64,000 nt of DNA from Micromussa lordhowensis (GCA_964020085.1 OZ026605.1:435701-499700); one strand, 5' to 3'. Shown: positions 48,312 to 59,941, numbered from the stretch's first letter. The notes: generated from the letters alone by a model not told the origin. Program-made: numbers and translations.

Positions 48312-48453
48312 GCTTTTATAAAATAATTCTCAAAAAATGCGCGCCGATCTGAAACGTCACAACCGTGTTTACATACTCTCATCTAAACACATCTATCGAC
48401 CAATGAGAGCACGCGTAGTGGCTCAGTTATTTTATAACAGTTAATAGTCTTTG

Positions 48454-48757
48454 AACTTATTATCCAACTTTGCTTCCTAGAGTACAAATATCGAGCGAAC
48501 GAGTACAAATAACAGATATTTGTACTCGTCTCATTCCTCCCGGCCGCGTGAAGTTCAAAACCTTGGCAAGTCAGAATGTTGGGAAAAGAAATCGTTGGAT
48601 AATAAATCTTCTTATTAGACGTTTTGGTGTGTAGTATCGCTGTATATTTTTACTCGTTGTTTGTATTTTGACTCGCCCTACGGGCTCGTCAAAATACTGC
48701 ACAACTCGTAAAAATATACAGTGATACTACACACCAAAACGTCTAATAAGATATATA
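48454..48757. repeat. Dispersed inverted-repeat element R1, copy 2
   Basis: Second copy of the element at 3351-3660, with the same TATTTTGACTCGCCCTACGG hairpin centre and outer arms TCTTATTAGACG / CGTCTAATAAGA. Confidence 0.8.
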
Positions 48758-50275
48758 TATTTTACTCAAGAAAGGCTTCAGTCGATACCTCTTCTAGGTT
48801 CGTTAAACCAGCGCTGCCGAAAAAAGCGTCGTGGTTTAAGTTCCCCGAGTAACATGAATTGAGATCGTGGATGAATTGATTCGGCCGCAGTTAAATTACA
48901 ACTGAATTACCGCACCAAACCATTTCAAGTTTGAAAATTTGCCGTCAGCAATAAGAGAATAAAACTGTTCAAAGCCATCTGATGATACAGAAAATCAATA
49001 AATATCGGAACAGTTCACGACTTCTTTACAGTTGTCAGCTGGTTATTGCATGCATTAACCACCGTTACTCAGACAAGCTCTAAGATAAATATGTCCATGA
49101 GGAAAACAGTTAACACTCGGTAAATATCAACAAAAATTCACCATCTTCGACTAAAGGAAGACGGCAAAATTCACCATCTTTATCCACTTTATCCATTAAA
49201 TATCTGTTTTTATTATTATTTATTTTTTTTGAAACGTTGAAAGAGCTACATCACAGTTTGTGCATCTTGAAAACTTTAACCTGAAGTTTTCAAGTTCGTG
49301 GTTTGTAATCCGTGTTTATCTTGTCCATTCTTAACCACCCTTGTTCCTTTATGGTTTATTATTATCTCTTTGGTGTTTTTTATCTTAGTAAACCGCCTTT
49401 TTCAGGTTTCCTTCAATTTAAGCGTAATTTAGTCTGTCTGTACGAGTCTAGTCTTCTTGATTAGTTCAGTGCTGCTCTTAGTCTTAAATTGCCTTTCAAA
49501 CATGGCGGCTTCAGTCATACAATGCTAAAAAGACTTACGAAACTTCACTAACGACTGAAGGAAGACTGCATCAATGCAGTTCTGAGAAATAATGGAAATA
49601 AAATGTTTCCCAGTCTCACAGGAACAAAAAAATATAAATAAAATAGAAAAGCCCATAGCAGGAAGTTCTTAACAATGTTAACACACATTATTTCAATAAC
49701 GAACCGCAAACTGGGTGTTTGACGTTTTCCATTTCCGGTCGATCGAGTCGTATTTCACGTCGGAAATATATTTCTTCAAGTAGAGGGCAGAATGAGAAGT
49801 TTTGCGGCTATGTAAAATCTGATAATAATAACAATGTTTTCTTTTATACTATAATTCTATGCCATGGTAATAGACTTACCTTACAAAGACTATATTTGTT
49901 ATTGGCCGTCTGCAATTAAAAGCTGGGTGCGACACACTGACAATATCAATCGATGACCCAGATAAACTCTCGCCGGTAAACGAAACACGTCACATCAAAT
50001 GCACGTGGACGCATAACGGAATTATTTTCCACTTCGAGCGGAACAAGATCTCTACTTTTTTCTTCGCTTAATTAAGGGTGGGAGCACAACCCAATGGAGA
50101 ATGCACTGGCTCGGAGGAATTTCAAGCAACAGTCCGTTCGGCGAACAACGCGAAGAGACGCTTCAGCAGCTGGGAAGTCTGCTTTCATTCAGAAAGTCAT
50201 TCAGAGTTATCAGTTTTAGTGTGTTGAGTTCCACGCGTTTGTCTTCTTTTCTTCTTCTTTCCTTTCTAAGTTAGT
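48758..50275. other. Intergenic stretch, no gene seen
   Basis: AT-rich with short frames only. Confidence 0.4.
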
Positions 50276-50712
50276 GGGAAACTAATTGAAAACTAATAAC
50301 TGAAGCATCATATACATGAGGGCCGTCCATTTTATCTCACGGATGATCGAGATGGCTCCATTTTGAAAGGCTTATATGAAAGGCTTATATGATGGAAACT
50401 AATTGAAAACCAATAACTGAAGCATCATATACATGAGGGTCGACATAACTTGAATCAGCTAAAAACATGGCTGAGACTTCGCGCTCAAAATTTTAGTCAG
50501 GCTCTAGTCAGGGGGGTTATTTTTAATGTATGTGCTTTATTTACTGGTAAGGATGATGGAGAAATCATGGCATATGGAATAACCTGTGTTAGCAAATTAA
50601 CAGTTTCTTTAGTCTTATCAGAGGCCACCCCGTCCATTTTTTCTCTCTTTATGAGGTCAGGAACTGTGTCACGGATGATCAAGATGGCTACATTATGAAA
50701 GGCTTATATGAT
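50276..50712. repeat. Direct repeats with a 117-bp period and a distant third piece
   Basis: GGAAACTAATTGAAAAC-AATAACTGAAGCATCATATACATGAGGG begins near 50276 and again near 50393. A second block, CACGGATGATC-AGATGGCT followed by GAAAGGCTTATATGA, lies at about 50338 and again at 50670-50711. Confidence 0.6.
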
Positions 50713-51690
50713 GTGTTTATGCTAGTGCTTTTATCGCTGAATTTTAAGCCTTCCTTGTTACCGGCTGGACTACTGTGCCTCTTTTATATAGCTCCCCTCC
50801 AAAAATATGGCAAAAATCATATGGCAGAAATGAATCTCGAACTAATATTACACTTGTACGATCGTAACATGATATAGTTGCAGTAATATCCGTAGAACTA
50901 ACAGGCGGGATTTTCCGGTGTCCTCTCAGCAGACTGCTGAATTAGCCATATTTTGACCCTAACGATATTTCATTCTTTCGGTCTGTTTGGTTTTTCCGTA
51001 ACAAGAACCGGAAACACGTCACTTGTGCTTTGCCCGAGTGGCATGCCATGACTTGTACTGCAAACAGTATACAAAGACAGGAGCCCAAAATATTAAAATG
51101 TTGAAGCCATTTATGGAAAGACTTCTAAGTTCTGGCTTGATGATCCAGTTTTCCTGCAGGAAAAACGTGGCGTTTCCTAGAATGAAGACAAAGGCTTTAA
51201 CGGAAAACATGAATTCTACTTACGGTTCCTCTTTCAGTTGTATGGCTATCTGTGAATACAAGCTTAGACGTATATGTTTTTCCGCTTCGCCCTGGGCTTG
51301 TCTACTCCTGTAGTGTTTATCGTATAAGTGAATTTAAATTACACTTTAGCAAACACAAGAAGATCTGGGTTACTCATGATGCTGAGATTCTGGGAAATAA
51401 ATCAGAGGAGTCCTCATTTTATTCCCACCTACCTAATAATGTGAATTTATTGGATCATGAAAAAGTAAGAGTTAAAAACAAGAAAAAACAAAGTAACATG
51501 GTTTGTGGTTTGTTTCAGCTGTCCATTTGTGTAGCACAGTTGTTAGATTGGGCGTGAGTCGACTCAGCTTCCGGCTCTCCCTGTGTTTTCGTTGCTTTCG
51601 AGCTGATAGGAAAAAAGTACATTTACATTACAAAGCCACCTAAAATAAGGTCATTGTGTAATGCTTCACTTGTCATGTCCGGGTACGGGT
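50713..51690. other. Intergenic stretch upstream of knot gene C
   Basis: Overlapping frames of 96 and 101 codons (51023-51313, 51252-51557) have no recognisable domain or splice logic. Confidence 0.35.
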
Positions 51691-51691
51691 C

Positions 51692-51698
51692 TATAAAA
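51692..51698 (+). promoter_or_regulatory. TATA box of knot gene C
   Basis: TATAAAA in a GC-richer context, 189 bases before the ATG at 51881, so the transcript would start near 51722. Confidence 0.55.
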
Positions 51699-51880
51699 AC
51701 CTTCGTATCTGCCGTAGTCTGTTAAAAGATTTAAACTGAAGCCGACGAGAAGCAAAACTCCTATTGGTCAGCCTCTGCAAGAACATATATTACAACAAGC
51801 GCTGCCCGAACTCAGAAGAAACAACTGACGAATTTAAAATCACCGAACTCAGATTTAAAAACACACAACAAGAGGCAACT

Positions 51881-53015
51881 ATGTATAACACCGTCTTGAA
51901 GGTAAGGTTGCTTGGAAGTCGACCTACTTATGGCATGATGTCAGATGACGAGGGAAGAAGAAGTTTGAAAACGGAGCTTTCACTCTGAAGACGCACCAAA
52001 GGTTTTACGTCCGCGCTACGGCGGAGATATCTGAAACGCAACAATCAGCGGCCATTTTGGATTTGTGCTTAAGTAAAACTTGGTCAGCGAAATCAGACGA
52101 TCGATTATCATGATGTTATCTGTTTCGAAAAGCTCCGCGTTCAAAATGTTCTCCGTCCATACTAAAACGCAGAGACGCGCCGGCGGTTTCAAATTCCTCC
52201 GGTTTGAAGAGCGTTTACGAAAAGCTCCGTTTTCGTGACGGATTAGTGTGGATGGTAGGCCTAATGAAAATCGTAGACTGGGTGAGATAAAGCTGCGCTT
52301 TCAAATTTCGCTGGCGTAGTGTGGAAGGGGAATGAATTGCCTTGATTAAAGATAAACTCAAAAAGTGACTAGATTCCGGCGTTGACAATTATTTCAATAA
52401 CCATTCGTTCTCAAAAGATCGAAGAAATGTGTCGCAGGATAAAAAGTTTTTCCGATTGTTCCACGCTGGTGAGATACTTGATATATAAATATCTTATCAC
52501 TTTTTTTCAACGAGCTTAAAATTTTCCATCATTTCGTTCCTATCGTAAAACTGAAACTATACTAATTTTTCTTGCAGTTCACGGCAGCCTATTTCATGAT
52601 ACAAAGCTGGCTTTTTTATGAAGTATATTCCAGTCCTGTTAAAGTGAATCAACAGTTGCCAGAAAGCCAGACAATTGAGGATCTTGTGTTTTCAGACCTC
52701 ATAGATGACGGCAAAGTTCGAGAACCTTTCAGCGCAGCATCCACTACTCTTCCTCCTCAGAGACACGGTAGTGTAGACACATTTCTCTATCGACTCACAC
52801 GCCACTCAAGGCATGCGAACCCTTGCGAGGTAAGAAAAATACGAAAGTGGAACGACTGCCTTGGAAGATACTTCACTGAAATTCACTGCACAAGACTTAG
52901 TGTGGCCTGTTTATCAGCCAACAATGTTCCACCAAAGTGCAAGAAAAATTATCAAGCCATCCTTGGACAGAGCGGCTACTGTCGAATACTTACGAGCTGC
53001 ACCTGTGCAGCGTGA
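51881..53015 (+). CDS. Secreted 8-cysteine knot protein (knot gene C, pair with D)
   Basis: Exons 51881-51901 (M-Y-N-T-V-L-K, donor AAG|GTAAGG; A at -3) and 52578-53015 (acceptor TTTTTCTTGCAG), phase 0, intron 676 bp, about 152 residues. The junction forms the signal peptide (F-T-A-A-Y-F-M-I-Q-S-W-L-F after the join). A spacer of about 65 residues carries an R-L-T-R site. The knot follows with C-x10-C-x9-C-x6-C-x9-C-x13-C-x5-C-x-C, ending C-T-C-A-A. The W-N-D-C-L-G-R-x-F segment recalls the W-x-N-L-G-x-x-F-F-P core of the gene at 18255. About 60% of knot residues match gene D by eye, and similarity continues into the 3' UTR. The intron holds an R2 repeat. A secreted dimeric ligand is inferred. 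Confidence 0.75.
51963..52335. repeat. Dispersed repeat R2, copy 2 (inside the intron of knot gene C)
   Basis: Shares blocks with 35782-36094, including TCCGGTTTGAAGAGCG and GACGGATTAGTGTGGATGG. Confidence 0.6.
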
Positions 53016-53097
53016 CGTGATTCTACTCCTCGAGCATGCGTGGCGGGATATCATCATGTTGCTGCCAATCACTGTCAGGTTTTAGTAAAGAACATTT

Positions 53098-53112
53098 CAT
53101 CACTGTGTGATG
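53098..53112 (+). promoter_or_regulatory. Conserved 3' UTR hairpin of knot gene C
   Basis: CATCAC-TGT-GTGATG forms a 6-bp stem with a 3-base loop and is followed by TGTAGTCC-TCAA. The same arrangement lies after knot gene D at 58701. Shared by descent; a regulatory role is only a possibility. Confidence 0.45.
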
Positions 53113-53115
53113 CAT

Positions 53116-53931
53116 GTAGTCCTCAAAGGATTCAGTTTATATTGAAATTATTTTTAGATGCATGAACTATTGTAAAAAAAAATGAAGTACTTTATCGATA
53201 TTCTCTTAAACGAAGTCAAGATATATTTAATATTCTGCCAGTATATTAGTATATAGGGTTTTTCTTAGTGAGAATCTGTCAGTATATTGTAGTGATATAT
53301 TAATGTATTTATTTAAACTGATATCAATTTATCATGTATGAAAAACAGGTGTATTCTCACTCTCTTTTACCTCAGTCAGAAGTAGGTTGGTACATACCCT
53401 TTATTGTAAAAACTTGTATGTGTAGGTTTTTATTTTTAAATGAACGGTTCTGCACCTGTGAAGTTGTCAGTGATATATAGGAAAAGAGAAAATTTGAAAC
53501 AATTTTTTCATTAGAAACTCATATGACAAACACGAGTTTATTATAATCATTAGATATTTATCTATTTAAAATTGAAAGTCTACTTATTTTTATGGTAAGA
53601 ATAATTGTTATTTATATATTTGTCATTCGTATATGAAGGTATTTAGAATGTCAATCAAAATCAAATTTTGTAAACATTTTATGCGACTTATCAATTCCAG
53701 TTATGAGAAATAAATTCTTTGATGCCATGTACATATATTATTTTTTACGATAGTTTACTTTTCTTACGTTAATGAGTAATGAAGGCTGTGGAACCTGTCT
53801 TTAGGATGTCTTCCCATAAGTACAGGCTGGGTTAATAATTTTCAAGTATTGACTCTGAGTTGGGGAGCTCGGTATGTAGCTGCGAAGGCTACCCCCCTAT
53901 GTAATGGATTTAAGGGGTTACTTAAGGTGGC
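53116..53931. other. AT-rich 3' flank
   Basis: Long AT-rich stretch with TATATT runs. An AATAAA at 53709-53714 could end the transcript of knot gene C, although it is about 700 bases from the stop. No gene seen. Confidence 0.4.
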
Positions 53932-54896
53932 TCACTAGTAAAAAAGGGATCAAAACGTTTGCTTACATATGGTAAAGAAAGGTCAATTGTGTTTGAAGGT
54001 TTTCTTGAAAATGGTTGCTATGGCAACCAGCCACAGCCTTTTGAGGTTTGATTTTAAAGCATTGATGCCAACAGTTCCTGCTCTTTTACAAAACAAGATT
54101 TGATTTTAAAACAAGCATATCTTGTAAGTTTCTGTTTCGTTCTATGCAATAAACTGAGGTGTTTACATTTTGACTATTGTTTTTTCTGTGCTTTCTACAG
54201 GTCTTATTTGGAAATAACCTTATTTTGCACCAAACCCAGTGAACAAATTATCTAGTGTCACGTGACAAACTTTAAAATGCTATGAATTTTTTAGTTTATT
54301 ACATGACGACACTATTAGTCTTTGATGACCTCAAATTTCAGGAATTTCTCATAAATACTTTCCAATGTAGAAATGTTGGCGTGAAGTCAGTAGGTACAAA
54401 AGTAGACCTTTGAGAAAATGCACTTAAAGTTTCTTACATGATTGATTCAGCATTTAACAAGCCAAACATTGCGAGGGAGGGGTACAAATTGGATCTCCGG
54501 GAAGGGGGTGTCATGGTTGTTCTATTTTCTAAAAAGTTTCCACAATTGTAGGAAATGTTCTTTTTCATAAGGGAAATGAATGAGCCTGTGATGGTAAATC
54601 AAGCAAAGCTTTTCCCAAGTAATTATACCAATCGAGTTGTTTGTCTCTTTACAGCCTTACTACAAAGTATTGCTCATATATGTTAAAATTAATCTATATT
54701 TTTGGTCATGTTCTTACTGTAAACAACCGTTGCCGTTGTTACGTAAAAAAAAATTATACCACTCTGTACTTTCCTTAAATTTAGCACTTACTTTTTACAA
54801 GTGTTCAAGGGCTTTAAATCTTTTATGTTTAAAAAACTGCATTTTTTCTCAACGTCGTCAGTTTTTTGACTAGTGAGCCACCTTAAGGCGGGGGTA
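53932..54896. mobile_element. TTAA-flanked 965-bp MITE
   Basis: Starts TTAAGGTGGCTCACTAGTAA and ends GACTAGTGAGCCACCTTAA, near-perfect inverted ends including TTAA on both sides (piggyBac-type). No transposase; the 78-codon frame at 54637 is not recognisable. The right TTAA is shared with the next element. Confidence 0.8.
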
Positions 54897-55203
54897 AACA
54901 TGAATAGGAGTGAAATTTAAAGTAATGGTATCCGTCTACCAATTCTTCACTTCAAATTTCAGTTTTCCAAATCCATCAAATCTTCAACATTTCATATTTT
55001 CCTCAATTTAAGCTATCCGTAGAGAAAAAACATTTCTTTCCCAAAATGTCCAAAAATCACCAAAAAATTTACACAAAACCGCCAAACAGTGGTTAATGAA
55101 ATGAGCAGAGAGATTTAGTGTCGCTTGAAACGTGACCGAGAAATTGGCAGAAAGGCCGTGTTAAGCGACCTCAAAACAGCCTTCACGTGTACCCCCGCCT
55201 TAA
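54893..55203. mobile_element. TTAA-flanked MITE (piggyBac-type ends), copy 2
   Basis: Starts TTAAGGCGGGGGTAAACATG and ends GTGTACCCCCGCCTTAA. Same family as 13794-14157. Confidence 0.8.
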
Positions 55204-55229
55204 ATCGATCGTGTGGAAATCTTCGCCAG

Positions 55230-55380
55230 GGCCTGGTTGTTCGAAAGGCGGTTAACGCTGTCTACCGGATAAATCACTATCCAGCAGATAGCCGGTGGTT
55301 TCTTTTGTTAACACTTATCCACTGGATAGCGATTTATCCGGTGGATAGAGTTATCCAGCCTTTGAACAAGTGGGGCCAGG
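55230..55380. mobile_element. MITE with GGCCTGGTTGTTC ends
   Basis: GGCCTGGTTGTTCGAAAGGC on the left pairs imperfectly with GCCTTTGAACAAGTGGGGCC on the right. The centre has palindromic TATCCACTGGATAGCGATTT-type repeats. Common wording in cnidarian genomes, from memory. Confidence 0.7.
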
Positions 55381-55399
55381 TCTCTATCACAGGAGACTG

Positions 55400-55560
55400 A
55401 TCTATGCGACGAAGGGCTAACGCTCGAAACGTCAGCTTCCGAATCTCTTTACGATGGCCAATTCACATTATCAGCCCAGGTGATAAAACCAAATTTTCTT
55501 GTAATACTCCCACCGAAGCAGCACCATAGTTTCTTTAGAAACTTGCCCCCTTTATTCGTA
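55400..55560 (+). mobile_element. Likely Penelope-like element 3' remnant with conserved hairpin
   Basis: GACGAAGGGCTAACGCTCGA followed by AACGTC (55408-55433) is an imperfect hairpin. This wording recurs at the 3' ends of Penelope-like elements, where it relates to hammerhead ribozyme-like motifs (from general knowledge, not searched). Another Penelope remnant lies at 4165-4580. No coding frame is retained. Confidence 0.4.
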
Positions 55561-57400
55561 ACACTGAACAGGCTGGACCATGACCTACCAGGGGAGAACG
55601 AGAATGAGGCAAAGCGTGCAGATGAAACTGTTCTCCCCAAAAACCTGAATTAACCTCCAGAGATCAGTGGAAAGTGGAATGGCTAGGAAGGGCTGTATAG
55701 CTACCGAAATGGCATGATATTAAGCCAGGGGGGGCAAAGAAAACGTCATCAAACACAAGGTTTAATAGCGCACGTGCATTATACATCTCTAATTACACAT
55801 TTCGTTGCCATGCTCTGCACAACAGCAACGTGAAAAAAAAAAAACAAGTTCTGGGTACTTTGGAGAACGTAAGCTACGGCGGCAAATGTTTCCATTTCGT
55901 TTTGGAGTTTTTAACTGAGATTACCTAGTTTAATGGTTTGAGAAGGTTTTTAGACCGATTTGCGCACTGAGTATTCAGACGGTTTCGAAATTCGAGGGTA
56001 GAACACAAATCTATTTACATTTTGCTTAGTTCCCTATTGACTAAAAAGCTGAGGCCCTCCATCAACAAACGTTTGATCACTCATCTCAAGCGAAAAGCTC
56101 TGGGAGAGAACTTGTCGAGGCGGCATATGAGACACCACTAAGCTGAGGAGGTAGAGGAAGTGGATTACACTCACTCTCCGTGAAACCTTCGAACAACACC
56201 ACTAGGAATGCCCACTGCCATCGAATGGAATCCCCAGGGTTCGGCCAAGAAAGGCGGTCGACCCAAGCATGCAGACGCAGCCGGATGTGAAGCAGCGCAC
56301 CATCAGTATAAAGCTCTAGAAACCTGTCGTGGCATGAGACCAAGAACATTAATTAATTAATAAACTTCGGTGAAGAGCCACCGTGAACCAAAGAAGGAAA
56401 GAGGCAAAGAGAGAGAGATTCAGTAAAACTAGTATTACTAAACACTGTACTGCATCTGAATATGATTGTCCTTCCCTCTTAGCTTTAACCCGACTAAATA
56501 GAACCTCTTGTACAAATTTCGTTCAAACGAGGCCTCTTTTCATTCGTTATGTCTAAACCGTGTGGCTACCCTGGCATTTTAAAATGGCTGCGACGCCGTT
56601 ACGTTTCCGTTTTATAAGTTATACTTACATGCATCACGGCTATCGAATAAGCACACACGTCTGTAATTAAGCATTTCCTTTCCATCAATTGCCTTGCTGC
56701 TTGTTCTTATTTCCTCTTTATTTTCTCTGATTGCTAAGACGATCTTATATCAGGTCAGAGTGTACATCTCATATTTTCATTAACCTATTTTCAGGGTGAA
56801 ATCCGAATAGCTCGAACCCTGGTAAACTCAAACATTTCTCAAATTGAAACGAAAGAAAAGTTCACCTGTATCTACTTTAGTCTCTTTCCGCCTGTAATTC
56901 CACTTTCGCTGAGTCGAGCTCCCGATAAAAATTATCTGTGCCTGCACCGGAAATGCGTCACGTTCTTGCAGCGTGCCAAAACAAAGAAGCCAAAGAAATA
57001 TTCGGAGAAAAAAAAAAAAACAGAAAAAAGTTAGCAGTTATTTAACAGAAAGTATGTGGAAAACGTTTCTAGACCCATATTAAATAGAAAACCTCTTAAA
57101 CAGTTCAAACAAACAAATGCTTGTGTTTACTTTTTTCAGTAAACACATTAATCAAAAATATAATCGCAAGATTTAAGAGTTAATCTTCACCTCCTAAACG
57201 GACAGACAATATTTTTAAAATCAAATCTAAATCGAACGAGTGCTAGCTACCACGAAATTAAGAAACTGTTGAACTGTTCCAGGGCTGTTTTTGCGGTTTC
57301 AGTCCCCAAATGGGCGTTGTTAGCAGCGAAAGGAAACAAATTAATTAACATATTACGATAAATCTAAAATTAGATCGATGGTGTAATTGCCCTGCTTTCA
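55561..57400. other. Intergenic stretch upstream of knot gene D
   Basis: A somewhat GC-richer patch at 56080-56350 has an 87-codon minus-strand frame without recognisable features. No gene supported. Confidence 0.4.
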
Positions 57401-57407
57401 TGCGCGT

Positions 57408-57414
57408 TATAAAA
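57408..57414 (+). promoter_or_regulatory. TATA box of knot gene D
   Basis: TATAAAA, preceded by GCGCGT, 103 bases before the ATG at 57511. Confidence 0.6.
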
Positions 57415-57510
57415 ACGCTGACTTCTTTTCGTAAGACCATGGACCACTGTGAAGATCAGAGCTGACAAAGAGAAGAAAACACGAACTTCTCGATCTCAGA
57501 AGACAGCCGT

Positions 57511-58671
57511 ATGGAAACCATCTTCTTCAAAGTAAGTCCCTTAACTTTTTTGTTGGCTTTTAACACAGTTTTAAATATCCCAGGTTTAGGTTTTGAGAAT
57601 GCACAATGATGCATTTGCCGTTTGTACAGAAATTTGCACAGAAGTTCGTACAGAAAACGAGAGGAAACTACGAGAGTACGGTTAGAACAATGCAATGAGA
57701 GCTGATTTAGTCACTTCAAACCGTCATGTTGTTAATGGTCTCCTCTTTTTCAAAAATAATTTCGCTCAACTGAAACTGAAAACTCGAGTATTTTGTTTAA
57801 TCAGCAAAATAAGTACACGATGATAGGAAATTCCGTAATTTTCTCTAAAGGTAAATATTTTTCTCATCCCGCAGACATTTCGGATGATGTAACTGATAAG
57901 GCATAATGTTGGCAGAAACCGGCCGGCAACTTTTCGACACTTAATTGTAAAAAATCAATTAGAGATTTGCGACGGATACTCTTTCTACCGACGGCTGCGA
58001 ACTCGTGACCTCCGAAACTTCTGTTTTTAAGAATTGCTGTTGTGATAATTGATTAATTAATTAGTTAACTAATTGGCCTTTTTGTAAAAACAAGGCAAAT
58101 CGTAGCACTAAAGAATCTGTGTATTTCTTAAGAGAGTATTCATTAAAACCAGATATTCGCCCAAATGAAATTACTTTGAAAAATGTTTGCAAAACACTGG
58201 AGAATTCTAATGTTGACTTCTGTCGTTTTCTTGCAGTTCGCTGTTTACCTCTTGGTACAGAATCACGTTTTCTCGGCGGTTTTTTCAAGGTTCGTCCAAA
58301 TCGACCACTCACCCCGAAGACCAACGTTTCATGAAGTTTTAGCCGACGTCTGGGATGAAAATGACTTAGAGGAAGTTCACAGCGGGGCTTCACCAACAGA
58401 ATCACGACAAGACGTTGCCGCTGAAAATGAGAACAATCTACATTCATTTCCCTTGCGCCACAAACGTAGGTCGAGTGGCTGCGTACTGCGAAAAAGAATT
58501 AAGTGGAACCAATGCCTTGGAAGACGCTTCCCTGAAATTCACTGCCGAAGACTAAGTGTGACATGTTTATCGCGTGACAATATTCCACCAAAGTGCAAGA
58601 AACATCTTAAAATCATCTTTGGTGAAAGAGGAGGCTGTCCAGTGGTTACGGGCTGCACATGCGCAGCGTGA
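57511..58671 (+). CDS. Secreted 8-cysteine knot protein (knot gene D, pair with C)
   Basis: Exons 57511-57531 (M-E-T-I-F-F-K, donor AAA|GTAAGT) and 58237-58671 (acceptor GTTTTCTTGCAG), phase 0, intron 705 bp, about 151 residues. The frame is open upstream of the acceptor, so a simple ORF call would wrongly start at 58183 inside the intron. The joined signal peptide reads F-A-V-Y-L-L-V after the junction. An acidic spacer ends at R-H-K-R-R, a furin-type site directly before the knot (C-x10-C-x9-C-x6-C-x9-C-x13-C-x5-C-x-C, ending C-T-C-A-A). W-N-Q-C-L-G-R-R-F-P is the trunk-like core. A close paralogue of the gene at 51881, in the same orientation about 5.6 kb away: a tandem duplicate. Confidence 0.78.
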
Positions 58672-58700
58672 CGTCATCGCGCTCCTTGGTTCATACTGAT

Positions 58701-58715
58701 CATCACTGAGTGATG
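58701..58715 (+). promoter_or_regulatory. Conserved 3' UTR hairpin of knot gene D
   Basis: CATCAC-TGA-GTGATG, 30 bases after the stop, followed by TGTAGTCC. Counterpart of 53098-53112. An ATTAAA at 58998-59003 is a candidate poly(A) signal. Confidence 0.45.
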
Positions 58716-59404
58716 TTTGTAGTCCGTCAAGGACATTGAAACTATGACAACCGATGAATGGCAAAATAACTTTGTTAACTATATATTCATGAACACACAC
58801 AGGGGGATCGATTAGGGCAGTAAAGAGACCTTACATTCGCTCAACAGTCTCAATGATTTGTAAATTCTCTCCGATACCAAACCCGCACAGCTTTGCTAAT
58901 CGTAGAAAGAAACAACATTTTTTAAAGAAAGTCTGAATGGGATCTTTGTTTTGATCGTCAAAAGCTTGCGGATCTGCCGGTTCTGACCAGGGTCAGAATT
59001 AAATGACTGCCATAGTTCATATTTATGAAACCCGCTCATTATCAGCTAATATTGTAAATATAAGTTTATTGGCTATTTATGTTAAAAGAAGCCACACGTA
59101 TTTAATCAAGGAATGTCAACATTGTGACCACTCTTGTATGTATTTAGTAAATGATGAGAGCAAAAATGCACTGATTTATTTAATTGAATGTAATTTGTCG
59201 GAGTTCTCAAATCTCCTCTTTCTCCACTCCGCACAGGATTCCTGCTTCCCCAAGGGTTCTCGGTTGAGACCAGAAAACTCAGTATTGGTTTAGGGGAGAG
59301 GGGAGGGGAGCGGGGGGCGGGTGTTGAGGTTTTTATTTGACCACCGAGAAAAAGACTTGTTTCAGAAGTTATTAGACACGCATCTATTAAACCATTAAAG
59401 GGTT
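58716..59404. other. 3' flank with a G-rich run
   Basis: 59293-59323 has five or more G runs on the plus strand and could form a G-quadruplex. No gene seen. Confidence 0.4.
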
Positions 59405-59760
59405 TATTTTTTCATCAAAAGAAATAGCTCTTTCTTACATGATAAACTATCAAAAATAGCTAAAAACATTTTGCTGCTTGGTTAAAGATATAACCTGGCT
59501 ACCAAGAGCTGATAATAAAACGCAAAAACCTAAAAACTATATCCTTGTTATTGTATGCTTTTCATGAGACAGAGTAAAAAATTCTCAAAAAAGGCTCTTG
59601 ATTACATGATGAACTATCAAAAATCCCTTTTAAAAGTTTTGCTGCGTATTAGATATACAACTTGGTGGCTTCTAAGAACCACTTCAAACGCACACAAAAA
59701 ATATCCTAGCTATTCACTGCTCCTTATTGAAAGGAGCTGACTCTTTAACAGTTTCTACAT
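59405..59760. repeat. Degenerate direct repeats of about 170 bp
   Basis: TTACATGATAAACTATCAAA (about 59435) and TTACATGATGAACTATCAAA (about 59603) each lead to AAA-TTTTGCTGC and a GGCT-C/T-AAGA block. A third, weaker TCTACATGAG lies near 59754. Confidence 0.45.
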
Positions 59761-59914
59761 GAGACAACAACTTGTCAGACCACAGGCAGCCCACCGTGTT
59801 TTCGTAGTCCGTCGAGCGTAAGGCGAAAGAGAAAAGTCGCCCGTGTAAGTTACACTCAAGGTGTGTTGAGTCGTCTCCCGTGTGAATTATGTACCGCCAT
59901 TTTTTCTCTAGCGA

Positions 59915-59920
59915 TTTATT
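59915..59920 (-). terminator. Candidate poly(A) signal of knot gene E
   Basis: AATAAA on the minus strand, beyond the tandem array. If used, the whole array would lie in the 3' UTR. Confidence 0.35.
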
Positions 59921-59941
59921 TCCGTATCATACCCAAGACTG

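Noticed and set aside
54637..54873. 78-codon ORF inside the 965-bp TTAA element
   Set aside because: Too short for a transposase and without recognised motifs.
58061..58447. 128-codon minus-strand ORF
   Set aside because: Antisense shadow of knot gene D and its intron.
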